The notes under the pieces: model-generated
What the model saw: the letters and a program-made list of their open reading frames with translations, nothing else
Databases searched by the model: none
Told to the model about the DNA's origin: nothing
Part shown: positions 38,109 through 51,400 of the stretch, in pieces
How the letters are laid out: every line of letters starts with the position of its first letter
How positions within the stretch are numbered: the first letter of the stretch is position 1
Translations under genes and position numbers: made by a program
Assembly: GCA_916613615.1 (NCBI GenBank)
Contig: OU744723.1
Span: 31,192,171 to 31,256,170, forward strand
DNA from: Steromphala cineraria
Taxonomy: Eukaryota; Mollusca; Gastropoda; Trochida; Trochidae
Direction of reading: 5' to 3'
DNA: 64,000 nucleotides

Positions 38109-39163
38109 AGCCCCTGTCACAACCCGTCGTACGTGCAGCTGCGTGCTGTCTACCGACAAAAACGAGGGGTAAATTGGGGAATTCGTGCGTCCTCGGTACC
38201 GACGTCGTACCGATTTTGGACAAATTTGGAGCACGCAGACTCGTCGTAGAACTTTTAGTGCATGCAGAACTTTCGCTGCGTGCAGTCTACGAACGGGCTG
38301 CGAATTTTCCTCCGTACGATCGACGTGCGTGCCCTGTACGACAACCGCACGCACAAAGCACCGACATCGTGCGTTTTTTTCAAGCTTACCCACTAACACT
38401 TTCTCTACGAACGACGCACGTTGCACGTGCGTACAACGTGCGTTGTACGTGCGTAGTTCGTGCTTACTCGGCACGTCCAAAGTTTAACTATCAAATAATT
38501 AAAGAAAACTCACGTCGATCGTACCGAGTAAGCACGTACAACGTACCGAGTAAGCACGTACAACGCACGTTTTGGGCACCTTTTTTAGGATATAAGCCGA
38601 GCCGACGGACGAATCCAGTATCTCCTTTGTTGGCGTCTCTGCTGCTGTCTCTCCCTCTCCCGCATCAAAGCAAGTAATGCCACGTCGAACTCCTGTGCTG
38701 CCATCTGAAGTTGCTCTTGCAGCATCAGGACCCGGAGCGGTGGAATGGGCGGCATCTTGTGGCACCAGCACATGTGACAATGTGTGCCAAGCACCTGTCA
38801 ATCGGGCGGGAAAAACCTCATTGCACTCGCACGCACTTACAACGTGCGTGGTGTAAGGACACTGTAAGTGAGACGCACGGCCCCCGTACGACAATGTGAC
38901 AATCGCACATCATACGTACGTTGTACGCACGTTGTACGCACGCCATACGCACGTACCACGTGCGCATCGTACGATGCACGCAGCTCCTCACTGCCAGACG
39001 TGTCGACGGGCCACGTACGTACGACGTGCGTGTGACGTGCGTTGGCAAACTCCCTCTCTGTTCTTGATAATTCCACCCTACGTTTTCAGAAAAACGAAGC
39101 GACCGTGGCCTCCCCAAAAAACATACGAACGAATTGCACGCACGATGGGTTGTGACGGGGGCT
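38109..39163 (-). mobile_element. PIF/Harbinger-type transposon, internally deleted
   Basis: Terminal inverted repeats AGCCCCTGTCACAACCC (38109) and GGGTTGTGACGGGGGCT (ends 39163) differ at one base, with similarity continuing inward (TCGTACGTGC / GCACGCACGA). The element is flanked by TTA on both sides (38106-38108, 39164-39166), the 3-bp TWA target typical of PIF/Harbinger. Next to both ends lie dense CACGTAC/GTACGTGC repeats. The centre carries a minus-strand remnant of a transposase N-terminus. At 1,055 bp it is too short to be autonomous. Confidence 0.85.
38585..38794 (-). pseudogene. Harbinger transposase N-terminal remnant
   Basis: A 69-codon frame contains VALLALMRERERQQQR followed by RRQQRRYWIRP, the basic stretch and (R)RYW[VI]RP motif found at the N-terminus of many animal HARBI1-like Harbinger transposases. 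It stops soon after RP, and the DDE nuclease domain is absent, so it is a deletion remnant. The orientation gives the strand of the element. Family call rests on motif plus TIR/TSD; moderately sure. Confidence 0.6.
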
Positions 39164-39260
39164 TTATAGAAGGACAATTTGGGAACAACTTTATTATGTC
39201 AACATCTGTAAGAATTTGATATAGTTGTCGTGTAATAACAAGAGTCATCAGAAGATGACA

Positions 39261-39856
39261 TATCCCACCGGTTCCACATGATCGTAACATGTAAACCTTT
39301 GAAAGATAATTGTAAATTTTTCAAGCAAGGTTCATAATAGCTAAGATACATAGCCCCGCGACAGCTGATGTAGTGGAAGCGATAGAGAGAACGTAATCAA
39401 GCTAAGTTAACTCAGCTAGGTTCATAATAGTATAAGCTAATATATATGAAACGAAACCTTTCATGAACAGAGTCCAAATAAGAGCCGTTTCCATGAATTT
39501 AATAACAAATAAAATTTTCAGAAATGTGAAAATATCAAAAGGCACCACTTCAGTAGATGGGCAATACACATGTAAAGTTTAAGAAAGATATGTGGACCGG
39601 TTTTATATATATGAAACGAAACCTTTCATGAACAGAGTCCATATAAGAGCCGTTTCCATGGAAATAATAAAAAATAAAATTTTCAGAAATGTGAAAATAT
39701 CAAAAGGCACCACTTTAGTAGGTGGGCAATACACATGTAAAGTTTAAGAAAGATATGTGGACCGGTTTTTGAGTTCTGCTCCGGAAACGAAATGATTACG
39801 GACAGACGGACAGGGCGATGACTTTATATCCCACGGTATTACATACCGGTGGGATA
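39261..39856 (+). mobile_element. Composite hairpin element E2
   Basis: 5' end TATCCCACCGGT (39261) is inverted at the 3' end (ACCGGTGGGATA, 39845-39856). Between them are two ~160-bp core repeats (both with GAAACGAAACCTTTCATGAA), then an ACGGACAGACGGACAGGG microsatellite, then a hairpin TATCCCAC...GTGGGATA. Starts 97 bp after the Harbinger element. Confidence 0.82.
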
Positions 39857-42800
39857 AAAAGTAAACGCCAAAACCATTATACTTGACTGTATTTTCATAT
39901 TTCGTTAATGAAGCTCGCAATTAATGATTGTCGAAAGCTGTTTGTTTGAAATGTCAGGTTACGCAGCCAACTATTCAAACAACAATAAGGATGGGAAGGA
40001 TCGTTTAAAATTTTGATTGCTTTTTTGATAACTGCTGCTTATAAAACTAACGATTTTTTAAATTTGTTTATATTTTGACCACGAACCAACTTAAAAACTA
40101 AGTGATAAGACACTTTGAATGAAGGTTCTGTAAAACAATATCATGATGGTTTGATCAATTTTAAAGTAAAGTATTTTAGTTTCAACAAGAAATGCAAACG
40201 TTGCTGTCACTTCTTTTATATTCCAAACAAGGGTCCATAAACTGTTTGCATCAGCCAAACACAAAATGGTCGTACCTTTCGGAGGTGGTTATGTCTCTAA
40301 ACGTGTCATATGCACTTTCCATGAACAATTTAAGCACAAAAATCACTACCATGATGATGACGCTTTCAATTGAAATCACGTCACTGACAAGACGATGTGG
40401 ATAGGGGAAAAATCATTGTGTGGCTACAGGTTTGTTCAACAGAGAAGTTTTTAATCTTTGGATGCAACCAAATCTCTGTGCAACATACCTCTGTGTGCAA
40501 CCAACCCGCTGCCACGCAATGGTTCTTCCTCTATCAAAAGGTCATGAAGAAATATAGGTTCAACCCATATCTTCTTTTGAGTAGTCATCCTGCTACATCA
40601 GCTAAATGTCTCCACTAATGCTACAACCTAGTAGCATTGTAGCATTAGCGGAGACATATGCTGATATAGCAGGATGTTGAGTAGTAAATGCACAATATCT
40701 CTACAACAGTGCACAAATCTGGTTGTCTGGGATCTGTAGGCCAGTTCTGACTATTTGGCCCAACACTGCAGAGTTATCACCACATTTAATGGTAAAACAT
40801 GAATCAGCATTTGAAAATAAGTCATTTGTGTATAAGATAAATAAAATTGGTGAAACACAACTTGATAGCGTGTATTTTCAGAAGACTGTTGTCATGTTTG
40901 GAAAGGACATTCTTTTGTCTTACATTTTGCATAGAAAAATGTCATGAAGAAAATAGGTTGAATCCTTACATTTTTGAATAGTATAAATGTGTTCAAACTT
41001 CAACATCGATAAAATCGCAAAATCAAGCAGCAACTACCATTTTGGTGATTTAAGTGAATTTGTTTTTGCTACAACTAAACATCAGATGTCAAATTCCTTG
41101 TTGTGAAGACAACGAAATGCCACGATGACACCCTCTCAACATCTCAGCTTCTTGCCCACCATTTTATGATGTGGATCCAGTTCTGCTTATAGATCAAATT
41201 AAAAGTTGGTTGTGTACTGTTCATGCTGATTATAAATTGAATATTTATCTTGCAGGAGATTTGTTCAAATCATCAAAAGACTCATGTATTCATATCAACA
41301 TTTTATTGCGTTCCTTTCATCATTGGCAGTTAAATTACACAAAACCATATATATATGCATATTTCCATACCACATTCAAACCCTTATTCTGCAAGATGTT
41401 CCATCTCGGATATTCTTATCTTGAAAAATCCCAAAAAAATAAAGTCCTTTTCCTAAGCAATGCAAACAACACCCTTGCCTTTACTGGAATCCATGTATTA
41501 GATAAATCTTTGTAAAACAACGGCCTAATGAGAGAATTAGCACATACATTTTACTTTTTTGAAGGTATCAGCAATGAAAATATATAATATATCTCACTGG
41601 TACAGCTTATAATTTACAATAATGTAAAATTATGTATAAAGTTACCATGTATGTACTGCACTGTATATAGGCCTGAGGCCTTTGTACTGTAATAAAGCTT
41701 TCATATTAGAATGAATACTTAAAAGGCAGCCTTAGTTGTCTATTATCAGTGTTTAAAATATAGCCCGTCCTCCAGTCCTTAAACTGGCTACTATTTGCCA
41801 GGACTGGTTACCTTTTGGTCAGGACTGGTAACTTTTCAAATTTTTCTTTATTTTCCCCTAAGAGTTGACCAATTAGTTTTCAGGACAGGCAAGGTTTCTA
41901 ATCTATTTTATACACTGCTATTATCAAGCTCTTACATCAATACACTGATTTGCTGCAAGGACACTCTGAGGAGTAAGCTTTGAAGATCCTAAAAATAAGT
42001 GACAAATTGTGAGCTGAGTTGTTCAATATTTAGCCATCACATGAATATAAAACATGGAGGGTATTGTTTGCAAAGCAAATATGAAAACTATTAAAAGCCT
42101 ATATTTCAATGATGCATATACCTCAGTCAGTTGTGATTACAAACCATTAACACCAACATTGACATTCATAACAATCATAATAATCAAACAATCACTGGTT
42201 TCATGATCAGCATAATGATTTATGGTATTATGACTGCGTAGTCACACGGGAATTCACCTTCTGAATCAATGGTCAGTTTGTCTCAAAATTCAAAACCATT
42301 TAACTTAAGTAAGACTCAGGCAAAGTAATGTCTCCCACGCTTAAGTAATGGAGTTTATTTTAATCATTTACCAATACTTAAAAATAATTAAACAAACCAA
42401 AGGAGTTTTCATGATATTTTACAATTCATTTGTAAAAGCATTTCATGAAGACAGTCTCATTCAATCACTAAAAGTTGATACAGTAATTAAAGAGAATCCC
42501 ATAAACTTTTTTTCATTCAATGCGTAGATCACAATTTCATCTCACAAATATTCGATATTTAATCAATCAAAACTTCATCTTTAACATTAGCAAATAAGAT
42601 TGACAGATAATTTTATCATCTGGCCAGCTATTCCAGCCCTGAAATATCCTAAGTTCATTTTAACGAACTTCAAGTGACCTTAACAACAAACTTCAGGCAA
42701 CAAATCCAAAACTGAAAGTGTTCATGACCAATATGGTAGATGATGAATTGTTAACAAGATTAAATTTTTTTATGTTAATCAACGTTTTCAAACACTTGTT

Positions 42801-43276
42801 GTCAAAATTGGTTTGTTATTAATGGAATGAATTGGTCAAATAATTATGACATAAAAACTGGTGTCATTTTAGCTATAAATTTGATAAGTGTTTGGCTGGG
42901 AGAATTTTTGAAAATATTTTTAGAACATTTGCCATGTTATGAATGATACGGACACAAATCATGACATCAAGTATGACAATATTTAAGCCTGAAGATAAGC
43001 GACAACAAATTATTAAGTGAACTTTGAGAAACACATCTTTCAATTATTTGCCAGCACATAAAGTTTGTGTCAAGGTCACTTGGCCCGGGTATTATGGGAC
43101 AAGTCAACAACACTTGGGTCATCATGACACACACAATGACAGACACACAGACGTCACTTTTGATTAACAAAGTGTCCAGGATTTCACAAAGTGGAAGAAC
43201 AGAGTAGACAGAGAAGTAAAGAGAAAGTTGACAGAGGACAGAAGATGGTTAGCTGCAATTGTTAGTGGACAGGGGA
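39857..43276. other. AT-rich gap, no confident gene
   Basis: Apart from the 91-bp MITE nothing is recognised. A 114-codon open frame at 41171-41515 and a diverged direct repeat containing TCATGAAGAAA...AATAGGTT (about 40544 and 40942) are present. A CTGTAATAAAG motif at about 41687 could be a polyadenylation site of a degraded retrocopy. Confidence 0.4.
40586..40676. mobile_element. 91-bp palindromic MITE with 9-bp target duplication
   Basis: Arms of ~40 bp (CATCCTGCTACATCAGC... inverted as ...GCTGATATAGCAGGATG) nearly fill the element. It is flanked by perfect direct repeats TTGAGTAGT at 40577-40585 and 40677-40685. Long arms and a 9-bp duplication fit a Mutator-like (MULE) element; hAT or P usually give 8 bp. 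No coding capacity. Confidence 0.85.
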
Positions 43277-43885
43277 ATCAGGGACCCCTTTCACAAAGCA
43301 CTAAGGGTATCGTAAGTCCTTAAGATAGCCTTAGTGTAATGGGAGTTATAGTGACAAAGAGTATCTTTCTTAAAACTTTATTTGGTTTTGATAAGCTACA
43401 AAACATCTAATATGCTGATTGAAGTTAATATCTCATCACAGGACTTGCAAATATATCCATTTATGCATAATATCTCTAAAATGCTTGATTTTATGGAAAA
43501 ATCAAGAAAACATCTCAAATATGTTTAATATTCGAAATTATGCATCCAGTTAATCTATCTATTAGTTACAATACCTCATAAACACTATCAAATCGAATAT
43601 ATCTTCCTGTCAGCTTATGATAAGGTTTCAAAATTACGTTTGGCGAATTTGTGCTCACCACTTGAGCCACATTGTCCGGTTTTCGATCAAAATCCCGACT
43701 TTGAATGGCCGTATTTTTGCTCTAATGTACTGATTGACCTTTAACTTGTTATTTACAGTAACAGTAAGTGGTTCCCTATGTAATAACATCAATTTCAAAA
43801 TTTGACATACGTGATCATATCAACATACTCTGTGTCTCTTATAAATCAACCTTAGTTAGGTTGTTTTGTGAAAGAAAGCCCTGAT
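43277..43885. mobile_element. ~610-bp element with ATCAGGG...CCCTGAT ends
   Basis: ATCAGGGACCCCTTTCACAAA at the left is matched by inverted TTTGTGAAAGAAAGCCCTGAT at the right, with inner CTAAGG/CCTTAG also inverted. Mismatches show it is old. No transposase frame. Shares the CCTTTCACAAA core with the 97-bp element at 36891. Confidence 0.65.
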
Positions 43886-45333
43886 CTCATCACAGTAAGT
43901 CAAGGACCACCCTTATTTTCAATATAAAGTATGTTATTGTTCATACTGATCCATTTGATGACAATATTGAATTGGTCTGAAACCTCTTGTTGAGTTTATA
44001 TGAAGCATTGAAAGCTAAACAAGAACAGCTGGTACGGCATGTAGTTGTAACATCTTACATTCATTTTCATGTACTTCATTGACGTGTATCAAAAAGCTGA
44101 TACCGAATAGCAAGTTGAAACAAAAAAATCATCAAATCAAAAACATTCTTAGTAAGCAATTATTTTGGAGACATACCTAGCCATGAAGATCAAACATTTA
44201 CACAAGAACTTGAAATGCAGTTTGAATCCAGTAAGTATTGTAAAAATATATTCTACTAGACAATAAAGGTTGGGCAATTTGGATATTGTGATAGTGGGAA
44301 TCTTAAAAGCGTTCATTTATAATTAGAAGCAAAGTTATTATCTTACTGAAATCCCCGCAAAAAAAAATAAATTGGAGGATTATAGAAAATAGTGATAGTC
44401 TGGATAAGGGTATTTCAAGGATACATCAAGGATACTTTCAAGGGTTCAAGGTGAATGAGAAGCCATGACATGTTATCGACAAAGCATTTGAAAGGTTGAC
44501 ATGGGTCCACACAGAGACATAGGATGTCTTCGGTTGATGATATAGCTTCTATAAATACAATGGGAGATACAGTATGAATTAACTCTCAGACTTAACAAGA
44601 GATTGAATATGTTATTCCATGATAACAGTCTGAATATAGAGGGTAAAGAAAGTTTTGGATTCAGGTTTTGTGTCCTGTTTACTTCAGGGGAAAAAGTCCG
44701 AACAAACTGATATGCTTAAACGTGGAAGCTATCTTACAGGTTGATTAAATAAGTTATTCTCGGATAAAAGTCTCATTAGAGACGGTGAAGAATTTGGATG
44801 TATGTTTTGAGTGCTATTTACTTCAGAAATTTCTCCTAAACCTCACAACTGAAGGATAAGGAAAAGAGGTGTTTACTCCAAAAACATAATGTTTCTGGAT
44901 AGATACATTTAGACATGCAACTGGGTAGATTTGATAAAACGGAAAGGTTCCATATTCTTTTTACAGAGGGAGTTTAAAAATATTCAATTATGAGAAAAAA
45001 GGAATAGGTTCTGATTAAGACAAAAATACCTTAAGTAGAGGATCGGTTGATGGGAGGAAAGTTGAAAGGGAAAAAAGGTTGGATTTGAGAAAGTGACAAA
45101 GATGGCCCAGAATGGCAGGATCTTATCAATTACGAGTTGCCCAAAGAGTTAATAAGCAGAGCGTTTGAAAGAGGGAGGCAAAGGGAGGTGGAAATGATTG
45201 GATTTGAAAGCAGAGGGAAATGATCTCTGAAGAGTATATCTCATCCTTCCAGAGATACCAATGGGAGTACTAAGAAGAGGGAGGAAAACTGAAAGGGAGA
45301 AAGGGGAAGATGTTTTGACTGGAGGAAGGAGAT
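43886..45333. other. Probable 3' UTR / flank of the aconitase gene
   Basis: This AT-rich stretch lies immediately downstream (leftwards) of the aconitase stop codon at 45334-45336. No clear polyadenylation signal could be chosen on the minus strand. No other feature seen. Confidence 0.4.
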
Positions 45334-45444
45334 CTAGAGCATTTGTCTGATCATGTAGTTGAGGATGCCACCATGTTTGAAGTACAGCAGCTCCACGTCA
45401 GTGTCAAAGCGAGCGAGGACCTGGAATGTTCTGCCGTCACCCAA
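45334..45444 (-). CDS. ACO1: ACO1 last exon
   Basis: Acceptor AATTTCAG on the minus strand. Encodes [20 protein letters not shown] then [16 protein letters not shown] and TAG. The ending LNYMIR is typical of IRP1. Confidence 0.96.
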   Translation of the reverse strand: MGDGRTFQVLARFDTDVELLYFKHGGILNYMIRQML

Positions 45445-48400
45445 CTGAAATTAAAGACAAAGACATTGATTGCTAAGCAACAAGCTGTAAAATGTTGAAA
45501 TTTCTCAATTGGAATAATCAAACATCACTATCAGAGTCAAGACAACTGGCAAGGTGTGGATGACAATGGTTTGAAATCTCACCATACAGCAGCTTGTACA
45601 GCCATTGCTCGATTGTAAACTTCTACCAGCTGTCAACTTACACTCTTTTGCCATTTAAAAATGGGTGCACAGGAAAGGAAGTTCAGTTCACAGCACCAAT
45701 GTTTCCCATGCATGCTAAACAACCTTTTCTGACTATTACATAGCTAACTGACTATTATGAAGAAAGGCATGTTTCAACAACAAGTTGCTAACCCAAAAAT
45801 CCTGAATTCAGATGAAAATTCTCATCCCTGGGTAGTTCAAGAGTTGTCCTCACCACCTCATGAACTAAATAGAAGACATTTACATGAATTAACTCTGCTG
45901 GAGTGACACACCTGAACATCAAGGACGTGGGCAGTGTGGAGATTGTCAGGCAGGTTGATGGTGAACGTCTCCTTGCCGGTCAGTTTGAGGCTGTCAGCGT
46001 TCTCTCCCTGGAGATACTGCAGTGGCATGAGACCCATCCCGATCAGGTTACTCCGGTGGATCCTCTCGTAGCTCTCCGCGATCACTGCCTTCACTCCCTG
46101 TGGAATAATGCAAAATACTGATGAGGTGAGGTGTTTAGGGTTTAACATGGCTTTCATGGGTATTTCACTTATACCAAGGATACCAGTATTATTGCAGGGA
46201 GAAAGCCTGAAACACTAATGTTATGTATTGCATCGAATCTGCACACATGGTTTGGAATTAACAAACAATGTGTGGTACTGTGCTGGAGTTCAGTGAAACA
46301 TTGCACCAGAGCCCAACTGCGTGTAGAACAGTTCCCTAATGCAGACAAAGATGTTGGCATGATTCTAACCACGGATCTCCTGATTTGAAGCTGAATAATC
46401 TTGTCGCTAACCACTGCGCTATCCCGCTCCCCCCAAATCATCTAAATATGTAAGCCATTTTGTATTTTATTCCCTACTGGCCTCACTTCCTGTGGAAATG
46501 AGTTCAATGATATGTGAAACTTTGTGTTAACTCCTCCTTCACCTTTCAAATATGTTTAAAATGGGCAGAGAAATGTCACCCCTCATCAATGATGCATAAC
46601 CTTTAGAAACAAATTCATCTAACTATAGTCAGCATGAGCCTACTCACCAGCATGAAGGGTCCCTTGGCCGCCCAGTCTCTCGAGGAGCCGGAACCGTAGT
46701 CCTTGCCGGCCAGAATGATGAGTTGTCTCCCCTCCTTCAGGTAGCGCTCAGATGCATCAAATACGTCCATCTGATAAATAAAGTTCATTGTTTCATTGCA
46801 GTGTGAGATTCACAGCTATCAACTTGTAACTGTTTTTGAAGACCATTGAAAGGGTTTTACTACTTATACTAGTAATAATTAACATTTATCCTGGACATTT
46901 TTATGCTTTCATTTCTGTTAATGAATGTCCTCAATGAGCATAAATTATTACCCGAAAGTAATAGTACTGCAATTACAGGCTTCGAATGAATATACAGATA
47001 TACAGGTCTGTACTTTCTTTGTTGGCACCCGCAAACGGGATGGGCTTGCAAAATGGGATATGAACATAGGCCTTTGGCATGAGGTCAGTAGCTAACTTTT
47101 TCACCATTTTGTTTCACTTTTTAATTGACTTGTCATTGAAACTCACAAATCGACCTTTCAAGAAGACCAGTCTGACTCTAAAGGCTAGCTTGTACACTAT
47201 ACAAGATCACTCACTTTAACAGAAAGTATAATTCCAAAGAATGAATATGAAATGAGTAAAGTACAAACCAGTGAAAGAAACCAACACTGTCAAATGAAGT
47301 ATATTTGCATATCCTTTCATGAAATAAAAGAATTGAGCATAAATCCAAAACACCCACCTCCTCTCCGCTGGGAATGTGCACGGTGCGTGGCCCTGGTTTG
47401 CTAACAAACTTGTTGACTAGGCGGATGTTGGCAAACGTGCTACGCGCCATGACGTCGTCATGACCTCGCCGTGACCCATAGGAGTTGAACTCTCTCGGTA
47501 CAAGTCTGTAACACAACATGTGTAATAGTTCTTGAAACATGCCTTGGTTGGATAGAAGTTTAGAGTTATCTGCTCTTGCTTTGCCGGGGTACCAACATGT
47601 GTTGTCTCACAAAAAAAACAACGCCTGCCGATTTGTTATTTTCTTAGAACAATAGTTACTTTCTTCTGATACATTATAGGCCGTGGGCCGAGGACCCAAA
47701 TAAGGGCTCAAAACTATAAGTGTTTCAGGCCCAGGGGTGAATAAAAGAACTTTATGCCAAAATGATCTCTACCAACCTCCAATCAAAAAAATACAATGTT
47801 CTCCTTAAAATCTTTGGTCACTACAGAATAAACTAATTTTGAAAATATCATTTTTGCAGTGGGCGTGGCCACAATTTGAATTGCATGTTAAAGTAAACAA
47901 ACAATGGCTATGGCTAAATATTTATTAACAACACCTTTTCTTTCAATATAAGAAAACAAATATGAACTCTTAATATTTTGGGAAACTGATATGAACCAAA
48001 AACCCACTATTTTTCATATTTATCTTAATTCAACACACCAGAAGTACCTGGTAACTAGGTTTGAGAATTGCACCTAATTTCATATTTCAATCCATGGATA
48101 TTACAATATAGATCTCATTCAATTGTTTATTACCTCTTTCAAATAGTTTGAATAGTTGATAATATGCCTTTCAGATCTTTAGAAAATAATATTTACTAAT
48201 TTTCGAAGTAAATATTGATGGCATATAGAAAATTTATCTACAGTTTATACAGCCAAACACATATTGATGCACAAAACGCATTAAACATGTTAATCTGTGC
48301 TTTAGAACAGCTTATGAAAATAAATTTACAATAGTTTGGTGAAATATACTGTGACATAAACAAGCTGTTTTTGTGAAACATTAAAGCCCCTGTGCCAAGG

Positions 48401-51400
48401 TCAAGGTCATGTTCACAAGGTCAAGAGTTATGATCCTATCTGAAAGGTCTTATTATGATAGATGCACATGTGAAAAATAGAGCCAGTAGCTCATCAGGCT
48501 TCATATCAATTTTGCTTTAGGGTGTGGCAAATGTGGTTCCTCCCTTACTTTGGACCACAGGGTCACCAAATGTACAATATGGATTCCTCCTTATCTAACT
48601 TAGGAGTTTGCACATAAAGTTCCAGCTTTCTAGGCCTGATGCCCCTTTAGAAAAAGATGAAATTAGGTTAAAGGGTGTGAACCCCTAGGCCCTTATTAGG
48701 GGCCATAGGGCCACAGGGCCACAAAAGCTATAAATCATAATCCTCACTAGTCAAAGAGAATATTCACAAGGTTTCAGCTTTCTGGGCCTATTGCTTCTGG
48801 AGAAGGAGATGAAAATAGTTTTAAGGGTGTGGACCCTCTGGCCCTTAATAAGGGTCAATCCTTTTTAATCCTCACAAGTCAAGAAGTCTGTACGCAAAGT
48901 TTCAGCTTTCTAGGCCTTATGGTTCTGGAGAATAGATAAAAATAGGTTTTTAGGGGGTGGCCCCTGTGGCCCTTTTTAGGGGTCACAGGGCCACCAAAGC
49001 TATAGTTTTTAATCCTCACTAGTCAAGGAGTCTGTACACCAAGTCTAAGCTTTCTAGGCCTTATGGTTCTGGAGAAGAAGATGAAAATAGGTTTTAAGGG
49101 CGTGGCCCCTGTGGTCCTTATTAGGGGCCACAGAGCCACCAAAGCTACACTTTATAATCCTCACTAGTCAAGGAGTCTGTACACAAAGTTTACGGACGGA
49201 TGGACGACGGACACCATGCCATGCCATAAGCCCATTGGGCCTTACAGGCCAGAGGAGCTAAAAATAAAAGTACCGAGGGTACAGAAGCTCACCTTAAAAT
49301 TAATGATGTGGTAATATGGTTTAATTGTGTAACCATCTTTTATATGATAATTGATTATGGCTGCCATCGTGATTTTTTTATCTTTTAAAATGCTATTCTT
49401 CTGTTGGAAACCACTAGAGCTTGAACAAACATTAATACAAGAATGATATAATCATGATTTGTTAACAAGCAGTAGGTTTTTGTTTAACTTTTTTGTATAT
49501 CTATGGCTGAATTGGTGACCATCTTGGACTTTTTAATCTTCAAAATGGTACTTTTATGTGGGCATCTGTATTAATTTCATTATGATATCTTGATTGGTTA
49601 AGAAGTATTCATTTAGTCACACTCTCAACTTCCAAAGAACTAAAAAGATGATGCACATAAACATTTGGAATATATCCCTCTGACACAAATCACAAATTCA
49701 GCTAGTGATAAGTCCAATTGCCAAAGTAAACTGTCCAGGTCAATGTCTCATGTAATTCTAACTGAAGATTTCTGAATATCTTAAATCTTGACATATGTTA
49801 GTGCAATCTGATTGGTCAGAATCGGCTAGCAACATGGGGGTTTATGCTAATTACTAGAAATGATGACCTATGATGACCTCTTGCACCTGCATGTAGCTTA
49901 TGTAACTTATCCTCTTATGTAATTTACTGTTATTCCATATAGTGAGTGTCCTCCCCTCATTTCAATATGCAATATGCAACAGATACCCTTTAGAGGAGAG
50001 TTGCAGGAGAGGGGCTGGAAGGATAGGGGGGAGGGGGGGATAGAAGGGGTGGGGGTAAAAGAGAGGTTTGCAATGGAAATAATCTGGAGGTCAACTCAGT
50101 AATATGTTTATTGAAGTATCTTAACCAACAGAGAGAATTGGTGAGAAAGACTTTGTAAAAAAAGAATTGTTCAGACAGCTGTTCAATGAATGCTGTTTTG
50201 AAGATGAATATTATATCTTTTATTAGCATGACAAACAAAATAAAAGATAATTAGTTATTCATTAACCAAAATTTTCAATTTGGAATAAATTAATTGCATG
50301 GGAACAAAGGAGTAAAAAACCTTACAGTTAGTGTTGGGAGTGAACAAATTTAATCATTTTAAATGCTTTTGAAAAGGATTTGTTTGAATTGAATGATCAT
50401 TATAATTATCTAGATAATCATTGTTCAGACCGTAATCAGATATAGATGATTAAAAAATGTATATTTATCCCTCACTGGCTATGTTATTTGCCATATATGA
50501 AGTGTCAGGAATTATGTAACCCACTGATGGAGTGAACAACTTTTATCATTTTATGTTTTATTAAAAAGGATTTATTACAACAGTCATGCTTCAGGCTGTT
50601 CGCAGATAAAGATGATTCATAAAAAATTTTTTAACTGTATTTATAGTGTTGATAAATATTACAACAAGTGTATCAATACAAATATAATGACATTGATTTG
50701 ATTGATCAGGAAATGTATTCTTTTCAATGAATTTCATGAAATCTAATTGAAAATTCAATATAATTGACATAATGACCATCTTGGATTCTTGATAATAAAA
50801 TAAATGCGTCTTTGTCAGGAATCAATATATAAAAAAATACTCACTTTTCAGAATGATATCTTAATTGATTTAGTAGGAGTAGTACTTGGCCTGAAATCTA
50901 ATTGAAAAATAATGACTTCTATGATGACATGTTGTTCCCAGAACCCCTTCAGCATGATACAATTATCATTTAGTTTTACAGGTATTTATAAAACACATGG
51001 TATTGGAACTGGAACCTGATACAAAATACCTCTATTATTAACTTATCATGTAGATTACTGTACATAAAAGCACATTCTTGACTTGTTAATATTAACTCAT
51101 CGTGCAGATTGTTGTACACAAAAGCTGATTCTTGACTTGTTTAAATTGTTATTTGTAAAAAGTATTACTATTAATAGAATACAAGTATACTTTTCATAAA
51201 GACAATTTATATACTTTCCATAAAGTCCATTATGTTCTATTTATCAATTAGGTCAGGATTACTATGCAATATACAAGCAGGCAGGGCTGCTAGCCCCAGA
51301 TCCTTAAGGAGAGTGTAGCAATTTGTGTATTTGGCTTTGTGTAAGTATATTTGGAGAAGCACCCTAGTGTGCTGAGCATGTAAACCTGAACTCTGGCTAA

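Noticed and set aside
38174..38677. 167-codon plus-strand frame rich in Arg/Thr/Val
   Set aside because: Lies in the palindromic subterminal region of the Harbinger element; the repeat composition explains the openness.
41171..41515. 114-codon plus-strand frame
   Set aside because: AT-rich composition, no homologue recognised and no conserved motif.
46169..46441. 90-codon minus-strand frame
   Set aside because: Falls entirely within SINE copy A.
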